A DNA stretch of 64,000 nucleotides, taken from assembly GCA_024372495.1 (NCBI GenBank), contig CP099977.1, positions 4,216,001-4,280,000 on the forward strand, written 5' to 3'. The notes beneath the pieces are model-generated. The model was given only the letters and a program-made list of their open reading frames with translations. It did not search any database and had not been told where the DNA came from. This stretch comes from Pseudarthrobacter sp. Fe7. Lineage in GTDB: Bacteria > Actinomycetota > Actinomycetes > Actinomycetales > Micrococcaceae. A program made the position numbers and the translations under genes. This document shows positions 37,582 to 49,752 of this stretch, piece by piece (position 1 is the stretch's first letter; each line of letters starts with the position of its first letter).

Positions 37582-38401
37582 TTACAGCCAACCCATCGGA
37601 TCGACCACTTCGCCGTTGACCTGCACCTCAAAGTGCAGGTGGCAGCCGGTGGAGGCGCCCGTGGTCCCGCTGAGCGCCACAACGTCACCGCGGGACACTG
37701 TCTGGCCCACCTTGACGTTGAACGAGGACAGGTGGTTGTACGTGGTTTCCAACCCGTTGCCATGGTCGATGACCACACGGTTGCCGCCGCCGAACTGGTG
37801 CCAGCCCGCGAAGGTCACAGTGCCTGTCGCGGCAGCGAGGACGGAAGTCCCGCACTGCGCCACAAAGTCCTGGCCGCGGTGGAAGTCCCCGGCGCCGCCG
37901 GTGATCGGACTGACCCGGTAGCCAAAGGGCGAGGCGGTGGTAAGGGATGCCAGCGGCGGGGCCAGGGTGCCGGCCGATGCGGACCGCGTGATGGAGCCGA
38001 CGGACTGCGCACTCAGGAGTTGCTTCAGCTTCCCGTCCGGGTCGGCCTGCGTCACGACGGCCGAGCGGCTGAAATCGATCTGGGCACCGATATCCGCGGA
38101 AATCTGGGGCTGTGGGCTGACAGAGGAGGCTGCAAGGGGAGTATTTCCTGACGCGTCCATGGCCATGACGGGGCCAGTGGCGGGCACGGTGACCGTGAGC
38201 ACGAGGCCGGTGGCAGCCAGGGCAATTCCGGCTTTCTGGGCAATGCCGCTGGCAGCAGCAAACTCCGTCACCTGCCGGAACGGGCCCCGGCGGCGGCGTG
38301 CATCGCGGTGCAGATCGCGGGGGCGCTCCACTGCGACATCCTCGACAACCCGGGGCGCCGAAGGGGCCCGCCGAGCGGCGGCGGCCCCGGGAGGTCTGCA
38401 T
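37582..38401 (-). CDS. M23-family peptidoglycan endopeptidase (start region uncertain)
   Basis: About 270 aa. The signal/membrane segment (AGIALAATGLVLTVTVPATG) and linker lead to an M23 LytM domain: HRGQDFVAQCG contributes zinc ligands, GNRVVIDHGNG follows, and HLHFEV is the HxH zinc motif. It cleaves peptidoglycan cross-bridges. The in-frame part begins at GTG 38331. However, the best start is ATG 38401 just below the riboswitch (AGAGGA upstream, MQTSRG); joining them needs a one-base gain or two losses in the G/C runs at about 38355-38395, similar to other homopolymer errors here. Confidence 0.8.
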
Positions 38402-38424
38402 GGTCAAGAACGGTTCCTCTCTGG

Positions 38425-38606
38425 AAAGCCTGCGGAGTTAGCTGTCGGATTCGGGTCAGAGAGATCAAAGACCCGGCCCGCCATGGGCAAGCTTCTGCGC
38501 AGGGATATTCCCGGAAGAATCCTTCACTGGAGAGGCTTGCTGCTGACGGATTTCACCCCAAGGCAGTCCCCCGCTGCCGGTTGTGGTTCCCCCGCCTCTG
38601 CCAGTT
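38425..38606 (-). ncRNA. c-di-AMP riboswitch (ydaO/yuaA type), second copy
   Basis: Minus-strand leader of the M23 gene. It contains CTGGCAGAGGCGGGGGAACC, then CTTGGGGTGAAATCC, then CCGAATCCGACAGCTAACTC and CGCAGGC, matching the ydaO consensus core. Control of the hydrolase by c-di-AMP links wall turnover to osmotic state. This and the dyad at 38676-38715 fill the 360-bp gap before the regulator gene. Confidence 0.9.
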
Positions 38607-38675
38607 ACGACTTCATATGCACCCGATCCGCTGGCAGAGCTCGGCTCCGGATTGGGTAACGCTTAAGTGTCAACG

Positions 38676-38715
38676 ATTGTTACCACTATAGGGCCTTAAG
38701 ACCCTAGGTAACAAT
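38676..38715. promoter_or_regulatory. Large dyad upstream of the M23 riboswitch
   Basis: ATTGTTACC (38676-38684) and GGTAACAAT (38707-38715) are perfect 9-bp arms, with inner TAGGG/CCCTA arms. It lies between the ideR-like stop and the riboswitch. It could be an operator for the peptidase promoter or a two-way terminator. There is no long T-tract on either side. Confidence 0.45.
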
Positions 38716-38761
38716 TCCGTTATCTTTGCGTGGGAGTGCCCCTTTGGGGTAAGGGCGCGCC

Positions 38762-39464
38762 TCAGGGCTGGCCGAGGGCGACGAAAACATGTGCCGCAAC
38801 CTCGGGCGGCAGCTCCAGTGCCCCATCGATCCCCTGGACGCGCACGGAGATGTAATCACCCACGCTCTCCAGGGCCACTGCGGCGCCGGGCCGGATCCCG
38901 CCTTCGTCCAGGCTGCGTCAGCAATTCCGGCTCCACCTGGATCGGTTCCGCCAGCCGGCTGATGGTCACCGCGGAGGCGGGCGCGTAGCTCTTCATGGCC
39001 TCCACCAGGCTGATTGCGCCGTCGGCGAAGCCGGTGGCCGGCTGTCCGCCCAGGGCGGCCAGGCCGGGGATGGGGTTGCCGTAGGGCGATTGGGTGGGAT
39101 GGTCCAGCATCTCGTAGATACGCCGCTCCACCCGTTCGCTCATAACATGTTCCCAACGGCAGGCTTCGTCATGCACGTAGGCCCAATCCAGGCCAATAAC
39201 GTCAGCCAGCAGGCGTTCGGCCAGCCGGTGCTTGCGCATGACCTCGGTGGCCCGCTTGCGGCCGGTGTCCGTGAGCTCCAAGTGCCTGTCGCCGGAAACG
39301 ACAACAAGGCCGTCGCGCTCCATCCTGCCGATGGTCTGGGACACGGTGGGGCCGGAGTGGCGCAGGCGCTCGGCGATACGGGCCCGGAGGGCAACGATGT
39401 TTTCTTCCTCAAGCTCCAGGATGGTCCTGAGGTACATCTCCGTAGTGTCGATCAGATCCGTCAT
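38762..39464 (-). CDS. ideR: Iron-dependent repressor, DtxR/IdeR type (one frame break)
   Basis: 233 aa after correction. Domain 1 is the winged helix ([21 protein letters not shown], then [17 protein letters not shown]). Domain 2 carries the metal ligands in [11 protein letters not shown] (Cys-Glu-His of DtxR rather than the MntR pattern). An SH3-like domain 3 follows, ending [17 protein letters not shown]. It senses Fe2+ and represses iron uptake. The break at 38910-38914 is AGGCT for AGCT; correction gives [13 protein letters not shown] and TGA at 38762. A TTAGCCTAT sequence resembling half an iron box lies upstream at 39543. Confidence 0.9.
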
Positions 39465-39570
39465 CCAGCTCAGCTCCTCGAGCGCAGTACCTTGCGTTGT
39501 CCCACCGTATCGCCTCTTCCCGCGAGGTAGTCCGGGGAAAGCTTAGCCTATTTTGACTTTGTCCGAATAG

Positions 39571-41514
<1,944 letters not shown>

Positions 41515-41520
41515 AGGCGC

Positions 41521-41905
41521 TTAAACGTCCAGGCTCGTCGGCGACCTTGCGCAGCGCGGCGGCGATGGCCTTGCCCTTGTTGCCGTCCGGGTACTTGCCC
41601 TTGGACAGTGTCCCGGACAGGTTGTCCAGGACGGTCACCAGGTCCTGCACCAGCGGGGCGAGGTCCTTGGCACTGGGACGCTTGGCCTTGGCAATGGAAG
41701 GGGTCTTGTCCAGCACCCGAAGCCCCAGCGCCTGGGCACCCTTGCGGCCGTCCGCCACTCCAAACTCGACCCGGGTGCCGGCTTTCAGCTCCGTCACGCC
41801 CTCGGGCAGCGACGACTTGGGCAGGAAGACCTCCTGGCCGTCTTCGCCCGCGAGGAATCCAAAGCCCTTGTCCTTGTCATACCACTTGACCTTGCCGGTA
41901 GGCAC
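41521..41905 (-). CDS. Cold-shock domain protein with helical tail (one frame break at the stop)
   Basis: 127 aa after correction. Residues 1-65 are a cold-shock domain: TGKVKWYDKDKGFGFLAGEDGQEVF has RNP1-like aromatics. The remaining 60 residues are a helical extension (APLVQDLVTVLDNLSGTL). It probably binds RNA or single-stranded DNA. GTG 41905 is chosen with AAGAAGG 8 nt upstream. The break at 41531-41535 (AGGCT for AGCT) hides the native end KVADELDV-TAA at 41521. Operon with DUF3027. Confidence 0.88.
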
Positions 41906-42125
41906 GTAATCAACCTTCTTCGTTCTGCTGTCATGTGACACGGCCGGCTGCCACCGCATCCGCCTTGTGGTGCGGGTTCAAGGTATGGCAACGCAAACCG
42001 TGTTGGTCTGTAGCTTCAAGGTTATCCTGCCGCATGGCCTAATGATGCTTTGGGAAGCACCGTTCCGCCGCAGGCGCAAGGCGCCGGCTTACCCGCACTG
42101 CTCCGGGCGCGGTAGCGTTGCGTCC

Positions 42126-42359
42126 ATGACTCCCTCGCGCTACCGGCGGCCGCTGATGGTCCTCGCCGCAGTTGTTGCCGTGCTGTCCCTGATAGCCGTG
42201 GCAGCTGTCATGGCCCTTGCCTTCGCCGGCTCGGTAGCTCCCGCCTGGATCACCTACACCGCACTGTATGGCCTGCCGATCGCCTTCATCCTGATGCTCC
42301 TGGTGGTCCTGGACGGCGTTGCCGCCCGGCGGCGGGCGGGAAGGCCCCAGCAGCGGTAA
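42126..42359 (+). CDS. Small two-helix membrane protein
   Basis: 77 aa with two hydrophobic helices (LMVLAAVVAVLSLIAVAAVMALAFAG and ALYGLPIAFILMLLVVLDGVAA in outline) and basic ends. I do not recognise a family beyond generic small actinobacterial membrane proteins. It starts 10 bp before the helicase-partner gene ends its spacing, so it may be the first gene of that operon. The 220-bp divergent gap to the cold-shock gene shows no strong element. Confidence 0.65.
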   Translation: MTPSRYRRPLMVLAAVVAVLSLIAVAAVMALAFAGSVAPAWITYTALYGLPIAFILMLLVVLDGVAARRRAGRPQQR

Positions 42360-42369
42360 CGTTGGACTG

Positions 42370-44849
42370 ATGTCCCTCATTCGCGCGCTTGGCAAGGACC
42401 TGGAGGCACGCAGCGACGATTCGTTGCGTGCGTTGTTCGCTGCGCGGCCGGACCTCATTTCCCCTTCGGTTCCGGACTTCGCCGCACTTGCGGCCCGTGC
42501 CAGTTCCCGCGTCAGCGTCCAGCGTGCCCTGGAGCGGCTCAACCGGCCGCAGATGCAGGTCCTGGAGACCTTGCATCTGTGCACCAACACCGACACCGGG
42601 CACAGCGCCTCCGCACAGGGAGTGCACAAGCTGATCCACGGCTCCGGCCTGGCCACGGTGACCCGTATCCTGGGCGCCCTGCAGGAACTTGCCCTTGTGC
42701 ACCCCGCCGCTCCCCCGCACGGCACCCCTGCTGCCGCCGCCGACCAGGCGTTCTACCTGCCCGTAGGCTCCCTCAAGGATGTCGTGGGGATATACCCGGC
42801 AGGCCTGGGCCGCAGCTATACGGAACTGGTCCGCCTGCAGCCAGCCTTCGCCCAGCGGGCGGTGCAGCTGGTCTCCGAGCCTGCACCGCAGCGGGTTCGC
42901 CATCCACGACGCCACCACGCCCATGGAGGCTGCGCTGGCGCTTCAACACTGGACGTCGTCCCCGGAGGCGCTGCAGGACATCCTCGCCGGCGCCCCGGAA
43001 CGGACGACGGCGCTGCTCGCCAGATTCCGGAACTGGGCCATGGGTGCCGTCCCCCAGGCGCAGCGGAAGGCGTCCGTCATAACGGAGGGCGCCGACGTCG
43101 GGCCCGTTGACTGGCTCCTTGCCCGCGGCCTGCTGGTTCCACTGGATGCCGCCCATGTGGAGCTGCCGCACAGCGTGGGGCTGGCCCTGCGCGGCGGTGC
43201 GGTCATCAACGATTTCACCCTGGAACCGCCGGTCCCTGAGCTCGGCTGGACCACTGCGGCGCTGCGCAGGAATGCGGCCCTGAGCGCCATCTCGGAAACC
43301 CTGCGGCTGGCCTCGGAGCTGTTGCATTCCGTCAGGGAACACCCGCTGGCCACGCTGCGCAGCGGAGGCGTTGGCGTCCGTGAAATACGCCGCCTGGCTG
43401 AACAGTTGCGGATTGACCAGGCTGCGGTGGGCCGCCTGCTGGAGCTGTGCGGACTGGCCGGCCTGATCAGGCTGGACGTCGACTCATCATCGTGGGTGCA
43501 GCCGCCGCAGCTGGAATGGCTGGTTCTTCCGCGGCAGGAACAATGGCTGTGGCTGGTGAACGCCTGGCTGGCCAGCGAACGCGTGCCCTCGATGGTGGGC
43601 CAGCCCTTGAATACGGCGCCCGGTACAGCGGCCGGCCGGCCTGCGTCCGGAACCACCATCGCCGCGCTGTCCGCCGGAGCGCAGCGCCCCGACGCCCCGG
43701 TGGTCCGCAAGAGAATCCTCGAGATCCTCCACGAACTCACCCAGCAGGCGTCCGCTGCCGACGGCGCCGCGCCCGTGCTTGATGCCGCCGCCGTGCTGCA
43801 GCGGGCCGAGTGGTCACAGCCGCGGATGGCCCGGCGGTTCAGCTCCCTGATCCGCGGGGTCCTCGCCGAGGCGGAGATGCTGGGCCTGGTGGGATCAGGA
43901 GCATTGAGCCAACTGGGGAGCGCTTTCGCCGAAGACAGCCCTGATTCCGCCCTTGCCATCCTGGGCGAGCACCTGCCTGCAGCCCTGAACCATGTCCTGC
44001 TGCAGGCGGACCTGACAGCCGTTGCCCCGGGCTACCTCGCCCCGGATCTCACCGGGAAACTCCTGGCCATGGCCGACGCCGAAGGCCAGGGCCCGGCCAC
44101 CATCTACCGGTTCTCCGCGGAGTCCATCAAGCGGGCACTCGACGACGGCTACGACGCCGCGGGCCTGTTGGTGTTTCTTCGGGACCACTCGGCCACGGCC
44201 GTGCCGCAGCCACTGGCATACCTGGTGGAGGACACCGCTTCACGGCACGGCAGGCTCCGCGTGGGCCAGGCAGTCAGCTTTATCCAAAGCGACGATGAAG
44301 CGGCCCTCCGCGAGCCTGCTGGCAGGACCGAAGGCAGCCCAGCTTGGCCTGGCCAGCCTGTCCCCCACGGTTGTCACGTCATCCTCGCCGCCGCGTGAAC
44401 TTGCCGCGGCCCTTCGAAGCCTGGGCCTGTCCCCGTCAGTAGACGGCGCGGAACCCGCTGCGCACCTCCGCCGTCCTTCCGTACCGCTGGAGAGCTCCCG
44501 CCCCGTGTACACCGCCCCGCGCATGGCGCCCCCGGCGGAGGAGGTTGAAGCCCGCCTGGACGTCCTGCGGCAGGCGGGCGCCGGCGTCGGGCACCACCCC
44601 GGCACCGCTGCCGGCAGCGAGGCAGCCACCCAACTGGGACTTGAGGCACTGCAACGGGCCATCCGGCTGAAGCAGCGGATCCACATGAACGTGGTGGACA
44701 GCCTGGGGAATGCCAGCATGGAAGTGGTTGTTCCGCTATCTGTAAGCGGGGGAAGGGTGCGCGTGTTTGATCCCGCCAAGGACACCGAGCGGGTCCTGTC
44801 CGTGCACCGCATTATCGATATCGAGGCGGCAGAGGAACTGCGCCAGTGA
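42370..44849 (+). CDS. Helicase-associated (XPB partner) protein (two frame breaks)
   Basis: About 825 aa after correction, matching the actinobacterial helicase-associated protein encoded beside XPB. It starts MSLIRALGKDLEARSDDSLRALF and has winged-helix-like segments (GVREIRRLAEQLRIDQAAVGRLLEL) and a C-terminal WYL-like/helicase C domain (AIRLKQRIHMNVVDSLGN, ending IDIEAAEELRQ). It lacks Walker motifs, so it is a partner rather than a motor. Breaks at 42878-42882 and 44313-44317 are both AGCCT for AGCT. The XPB gene follows at 13 bp. A role in DNA repair or transcription is inferred from the partner. Confidence 0.87.
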
Positions 44850-44862
44850 AGGATTGCCCCGC

Positions 44863-46510
44863 GTGACCGACGGACCCCTGATCGTCCAAAGCGACAAAAC
44901 CATCCTCCTCGAGGTGGACCATGAGCTGGCCACCGAAGCCCGGCATGCCATCGCGCCCTTCGCGGAGCCTGGAACGGGCACCTGTGCACATGCACAGCTA
45001 CCGGCTGACCCCGCTGGGCCTGTGGAACGCGCGTGCCGCCGGGCTGGATGCCGAAAAGGTGCTGGACGCCCTGCTGAAGTACTCCCGCTTCCCGGTGCCG
45101 CATTCCCTGTTGATCGACGTCGAGGAAACCATGTCCCGGTACGGCCGGCTGCGCCTCGAAAAAGACCCGCGCCACGGGCTGGTCATGCGGACCGACGACT
45201 ACCCCGTCCTGGAGGAAGTGATCCGGGCCAAGAAGATCGCGCCGCTGCTGGGGCCGCGGATCGATGGCGAAACGGTGGTGGTGCATGCCTCCCAGCGCGG
45301 GCAGCTCAAGCAACTGCTGCTGAAGATCGGCTGGCCCGCCGAGGACCTGGCCGGCTACGTGGACGGCACCCCGCACCTGATTTCACTCAATCAGGATGGC
45401 TGGGAACTCCGGCCGTACCAGCGCCTGGCCAGCGAGAACTTCTGGGCCGGCGGCAGCGGCGTGGTGGTGCTGCCCTGCGGCGCGGGCAAGACCCTGGTGG
45501 GGGCCGCGGCCATGGCCACCGGTTCGACCACCACGCTGATCCTGGTCACCAACACCGTGGCGGCCCGGCAGTGGAAGGACGAACTGCTCAGGCGTACCTC
45601 CCTCACCGAGGACGAGGTGGGTGAATACTCCGGCGCCCTGAAGGAGGTCAGGCCGGTGACCATCGCCACCTACCAGGTTCTCACCACCAAGCGCGGCGGC
45701 ATCTACCCCCACCTGGAACTGGTGGACGGCCACGACTGGGGCCTGATCATCTACGACGAGGTCCACCTGCTCCCGGCACCGATCTTCAGGATGACCGCCG
45801 ACCTGCAGGCCCGCCGCCGCCTGGGGCTCACCGCCACGCTGGTCCGGGAGGACGGGCGCGAAGGAGAGGTCTTCAGCCTGATCGGTCCCAAGCGGTATGA
45901 CGCGCCCTGGAAGGACATAGAGGCCCAGGGCTACATAGCGCCGGCAGACTGCGTGGAGGTCCGCGTTGACCTGCCAAAGGACGAACGCGTTGCCTACGCC
46001 ATGGCCGATGACGCGGACAAGTACCGGCTCTGCGCCACCTCCGAGTCCAAAATGCTGGTGGTTGAGCAACTGGTGGTACGGCACGCCGGGGAGCAGCTGC
46101 TGGTGATCGGCCAGTACATCGACCAGCTGGACGAGCTCGGCGAGCGCCTGCAGGCGCCGGTGATCAAGGGCGACACTTCCGTCAAGGTGCGGCAGAAGCT
46201 CTTTGACGCGTTCCGGTCCGGGGAACTGCAGACCCTGGTGGTGTCCAAGGTGGCCAACTTCTCCATCGACCTGCCTGAGGCCTCCGTGGCCATCCAAGTC
46301 TCCGGTTCCTTCGGGTCCCGGCAGGAGGAAGCGCAGCGGCTGGGCCGGCTGCTGCGGCCCAAGAAGGACGGCCGCGCGGCCCGCTTCTACTCCCTGGTGG
46401 CACGGGACACCCTCGACCAGGACTTTGCTGCCAAACGCCAAAGGTTCCTGGCCGAACAGGGCTACGCGTACCGGATCATGGACGCCAAGGACGTGCACGC
46501 AGCGGATTAG
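44863..46510 (+). CDS. XPB-type DNA repair helicase (one frame break)
   Basis: 548 aa after correction, superfamily 2. An N-terminal damage-recognition-like domain precedes the motor: Walker A VVLPCGAGKTLVGA, DEVH box IIYDEVHLLP, LTATLVREDGRE and the motif VI region SRQEEAQRLGRLLRP. Bacterial XPB unwinds DNA 3'-5' with presumed roles in repair or transcription. GTG 44863. The break at 44966-44970 is AGCCT for AGCT; correction gives IAPFAELERAPVHMHSYRL. It is in an operon with the helicase-associated gene. Confidence 0.94.
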
Positions 46511-46553
46511 GATCCCCCGTGCGCGCAGCACCCGCTGAGTGCACACTGGAGGC

Positions 46554-47054
46554 ATGAGTATACGCATCATTCCGGCTGTGCCCGGGCCCGGGCAGGAGTC
46601 GGTGTGGGACTATCCCCGCCCGCCGCGCATCGAACCAAGCAGCGAACGGATACGCATCGTCCTTGGCGGCGAACTGATCCTTGACACCACCGATTCGCTG
46701 CGCGTTCTCGAGACCAGCCACCCACCGGTGTACTACGTCCTGCAGTCAGCATTCGCGTCCGGTGCGCTGGAGCCCGCGTCTGGCAGCAGCTTCTGCGAAT
46801 TCAAGGGCTCGGCCAGGTATCTGACCGTTCGCGGCGGCGGCAAGGAAGCGGACAGCGCCGCCTGGTCCTACCCCGAGCCGGCGTCCGGGTTCGAGGCGCT
46901 CGCTGACCGGGTGGCCGTCTACCCGGCCCGGATGGATTACTGCGAAGTGGATGGCGAGCGGGTCCAGGCACAGCCAGGCCGATTCTATGGCGGCTGGATC
47001 ACCAGCCGCGTGGTTGGCCCCTTCAAGGGCGAACCGGGGACAATGGACTGGTAA
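46554..47054 (+). CDS. DUF427 protein
   Basis: 166 aa, intact. The core (RIRIVLGGELILDTTDSLRVLET, then PPVYYV and a C-terminal MDYCEVDGERVQAQPGRFYGGWIT segment, in outline) is the compact beta-barrel DUF427 domain. The function is unknown. ATG 46554 has CTGGAGG upstream. It lies 43 bp after XPB and 73 bp before the response regulator, with no sign that it belongs to either unit. Confidence 0.87.
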   Translation: MSIRIIPAVPGPGQESVWDYPRPPRIEPSSERIRIVLGGELILDTTDSLRVLETSHPPVYYVLQSAFASGALEPASGSSFCEFKGSARYLTVRGGGKEADSAAWSYPEPASGFEALADRVAVYPARMDYCEVDGERVQAQPGRFYGGWITSRVVGPFKGEPGTMDW

Positions 47055-47127
47055 CCGCGAGGCCGCCCTCAACATGCTCACAACGAATATCCAGACAACT
47101 CCCAGAGACTGGGAGCATTATGGGAGC

Positions 47128-47838
47128 ATGAACAAGAACGGTCCAGAAGCCAGGCTGCTCGTCGTCGATGATGAACCCAACATCCGCGAGCTCCTCTCCA
47201 CGTCACTGCGGTTCGCCGGCTTTGAAGTGGTTTCCGCCGCGAACGGACGCGACGCCCTCGCGGCGGCCGATACCCACGCCCCTGACCTGGCCGTGCTGGA
47301 CGTCATGCTCCCTGACATGGACGGCTTCACCGTGACCCGCCGGCTCCGCGCCTCCGGCAAGCACTTCCCCGTCCTCTTCCTGACCGCCAAGGACGACACC
47401 GAGGACAAGGTTACCGGGCTGACAGTGGGCGGCGACGACTACGTCACCAAGCCCTTCAGCCTCGACGAAGTGGTGGCAAGGATCCGCGCCGTTCTCCGCC
47501 GCACCCAGCCCCTGCTGGACGACGACGCTGTCATCCGCGTGGACGACCTGGAACTTGACGACGACGCCCACGAGGTACGGCGCGGCGGCACTGTCATCGA
47601 GCTCTCCCCCACGGAATTCAAGCTGCTCCGGTACCTCATGCTCAACCCCAACCGGGTCCTGTCCAAGTCGCAGATCCTGGACCACGTCTGGGAGTACAAC
47701 TTCAACGGGGATGCGTCCATCGTGGAGTCCTACATCTCCTACCTGCGGCGGAAAGTGGACATCGACCCCGAGGCGCCGGCCCTGATCCAGACCAAGCGCG
47801 GCGTGGGCTACGTCCTGCGGACGGCTGAAAAGCGCTGA
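47128..47838 (+). CDS. OmpR-family response regulator
   Basis: 236 aa. The receiver domain has VVDDEPNIRELL acidic residues, the phosphoacceptor aspartate in LAVLDVMLPDMDGF and the lysine in DYVTKPFSLDE. A C-terminal winged helix follows (LSPTEFKLLRYLMLNPNRVLSKSQILDHVW). It is most like MprA/TrcR-type actinobacterial regulators. ATG 47128 is chosen (MNKNGPEA); the frame extends upstream into the DUF427 gene. The histidine kinase follows 2 bp after its stop. Confidence 0.95.
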   Translation: MNKNGPEARLLVVDDEPNIRELLSTSLRFAGFEVVSAANGRDALAAADTHAPDLAVLDVMLPDMDGFTVTRRLRASGKHFPVLFLTAKDDTEDKVTGLTVGGDDYVTKPFSLDEVVARIRAVLRRTQPLLDDDAVIRVDDLELDDDAHEVRRGGTVIELSPTEFKLLRYLMLNPNRVLSKSQILDHVWEYNFNGDASIVESYISYLRRKVDIDPEAPALIQTKRGVGYVLRTAEKR

Positions 47839-47840
47839 CC

Positions 47841-49351
47841 TTGCTGAAGCGGTGGAAGTCGGCCTCGCTCAGGTCGCAGCTGGTGGCCATGATCATGGCA
47901 CTGCTGATCGTGGCCCTGACGGTGACCGGCGCGGTGACCCTGACGCTGCTTCACAGCTACCTGCAGGGCCAGGTGGATGACAAGCTGAACGCCGCCGTCG
48001 ACTCCGCCCGGAAGCAACGCTCCTTCACGCAGCTGCAGGCACCCAGGCTCCATTCCCACCGACTATTCGCTGATGCTCTTCACCCAAGGGGAACAGCCGT
48101 ACACATTCGGCGGAGACCCTGACGACCATCCGGACATCAGCAACATCACCGTGGAACAGGCCCAGACCCGTGGCCTGACCCCCTTCCAGGTCCGGGGGAC
48201 AGATGGAGAAAACTGGCGCGTTGTGGCAGTTACGGTCCAGAACGGATCAGCCACCGCTGTTGTGGTCATCGGGCTCCCCTGGCCAGCGTGGACGACGTCC
48301 TCAAGCATGCCACCCTGGTGGTGACCGGCGTGGGCCTGCTGACGCTGCTGTTGGCTTCGCTCATTGCGAGCCTGGACCGTGTCGCGCTCCTTCAGGCCCC
48401 TTGCCAGGGTGGAGAAAACGGCAGCTGCCATTGCCGCCGGCGACCTCTCCCGCCGCGTGGAAGTGGAAAATCCCACCACTGAGCTGGGCAGGCTGAGCAG
48501 CTCCTCAACGCCATGCTGGCGCATATCGAGACCGCGTTCGCGGCCCGGACGGCCTCCGAGGCAAGGATGCGCCGGTTCGCTGCCGATGCCTCGCACGAAC
48601 TGCGCACCCCCTGGTGACCATCCGCGGGTTCTCGGAGCTGTACCGCCACGGAGCCCTGGCCACTGATGAAGACGTGGCAACGGCCATGGGCCGGATCGAA
48701 AGCGAAGCCAAGCGCATGGGGTCCATGGTTGAGGACCTGCTCCTGTTGGCCCGCCTTGACGAACAGCGCCCCCTGCAGAAAAAGCCCGTGGACCTGCAGC
48801 TGGTTGCCCACGATGCTGTGGTGGACACCCAGGCCAGCGACCGGTCCAGGGCCATCTCGCTGACCGGGCTCGACGGCGGACCGGCGGCCCCTGCCCCGGT
48901 CCTCGGGGACGAGGCCAAGCTGCGCCAAGTGGTGGGAAATCTTGTGGGCAATGCATTGCGGTACACCCCCGAGGGCAGCCCCATCGAACTCGCCGTGGGA
49001 GTTCGTGTGAACGACGGAAGGGAGCGGTCCGTCATCGAAGTACGGGACCATGGGCCGGGCATTTCGGAAGACGACGCGGCCAAGGTCTTTGAACGCTTCT
49101 ATCGGGCCGACACCTCCCGCACCAGGGAGACAGGCGGCAGCGGCCTTGGGCTGGCCATTGTGGCGGCGATCGTCGGTTCGCACGGCGGCTCGGTCCGGGT
49201 GGAGAAGACCGACGGCGGCGGCGCCACCTTGGTGGTCAGCCTTCCGCGGTGGGAGGACGCCCCGCACGACGGCGGCGGAGTCGGGCACAAGGCAACGGCC
49301 GGCAGTACCGCAAGCGCCAAGGGCAGCGACGGGTCGGTTATCCACATATAA
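47841..49351 (+). CDS. Sensor histidine kinase (four frame breaks)
   Basis: About 504 aa after correction. Membrane segment 1 (LVAMIMALLIVALTVTGAVTL), an extracytoplasmic sensor of about 100 residues, membrane segment 2 (TLVVTGVGLLTLLLASLIAS), HAMP, HisKA with FAADASHELRTPLVTIRGF, then N box NLVGNALRYTPEG, G1 DHGPGI and G2 GGSGLGLAIV. Start TTG 47841 is 2 bp after the regulator stop. Breaks: 48045-48049 (AGGCT for AGCT), 48276-48279 and 48606-48610 (C runs one short), and near 48490 (one base missing, probably CCC read as CC). All domains are intact once these are corrected. Confidence 0.9.
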
Positions 49352-49412
49352 CCTGCCGGCCCTGGCTCCCGCCTGAGGCTGCTCCGTAGGCTCGTCCCAG
49401 CAGCCCGGAACC

Positions 49413-49436
49413 GCCGGGCGGGGCGTTCCGCCCGGC
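49413..49436. other. GC hairpin between the kinase and WXG100 genes
   Basis: GCCGGGCGG and CCGCCCGGC form a 9-bp stem with a 6-nt loop (GGCGTT), 20 bp before the WXG100 start. It ends the two-component operon or forms the WXG100 leader. No T-tract follows. Confidence 0.45.
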
Positions 49437-49455
49437 ATATCCGAAAGGCACAGCC

Positions 49456-49743
49456 ATGAGCATCATTTCCGTCGACACAGAACTACTGCAGCTCAAGTCC
49501 GCCAACGTGCAGGCCACCGTGGACCGGATCAGCGCGGACGTGCAAGCGATGAAACGCGGATTGGACGAGCTTCAGGGTTCCTGGCGGGGTTCAGCAGCCA
49601 CCAACTTCCAGGCACTGGTCACCGAGTGGACCATCACCCAGGGCCGGGTGGAGGCTTCCCTGGCATCCATCAACGGAGCGCTGGCCTCTGCCGCCGCCAC
49701 CTATGCCCAGGCGGAGCAGGGAAACACACAGCGGTTCAGCTGA
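49456..49743 (+). CDS. WXG100-family (EsxA-like) protein
   Basis: 95 aa, the usual size. Two predicted helices flank a central WRG turn (LQGSWRGSAATNFQ), the WXG signature. ESX/type VII systems secrete such small helical hairpins as dimers. No EccC, EccD or second WXG100 gene is in the window, so the secretion partner lies elsewhere or the protein has been recruited for another role. ATG 49456 has GAAAGGC upstream. Confidence 0.9.
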   Translation: MSIISVDTELLQLKSANVQATVDRISADVQAMKRGLDELQGSWRGSAATNFQALVTEWTITQGRVEASLASINGALASAAATYAQAEQGNTQRFS

Positions 49744-49752
49744 CGCCCCGGC

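Noticed and set aside
49456-49743. Evidence of a complete type VII secretion locus
   Set aside because: Only a single WXG100 gene is visible; no EccC, EccD, EccB or mycosin-like gene in the window.
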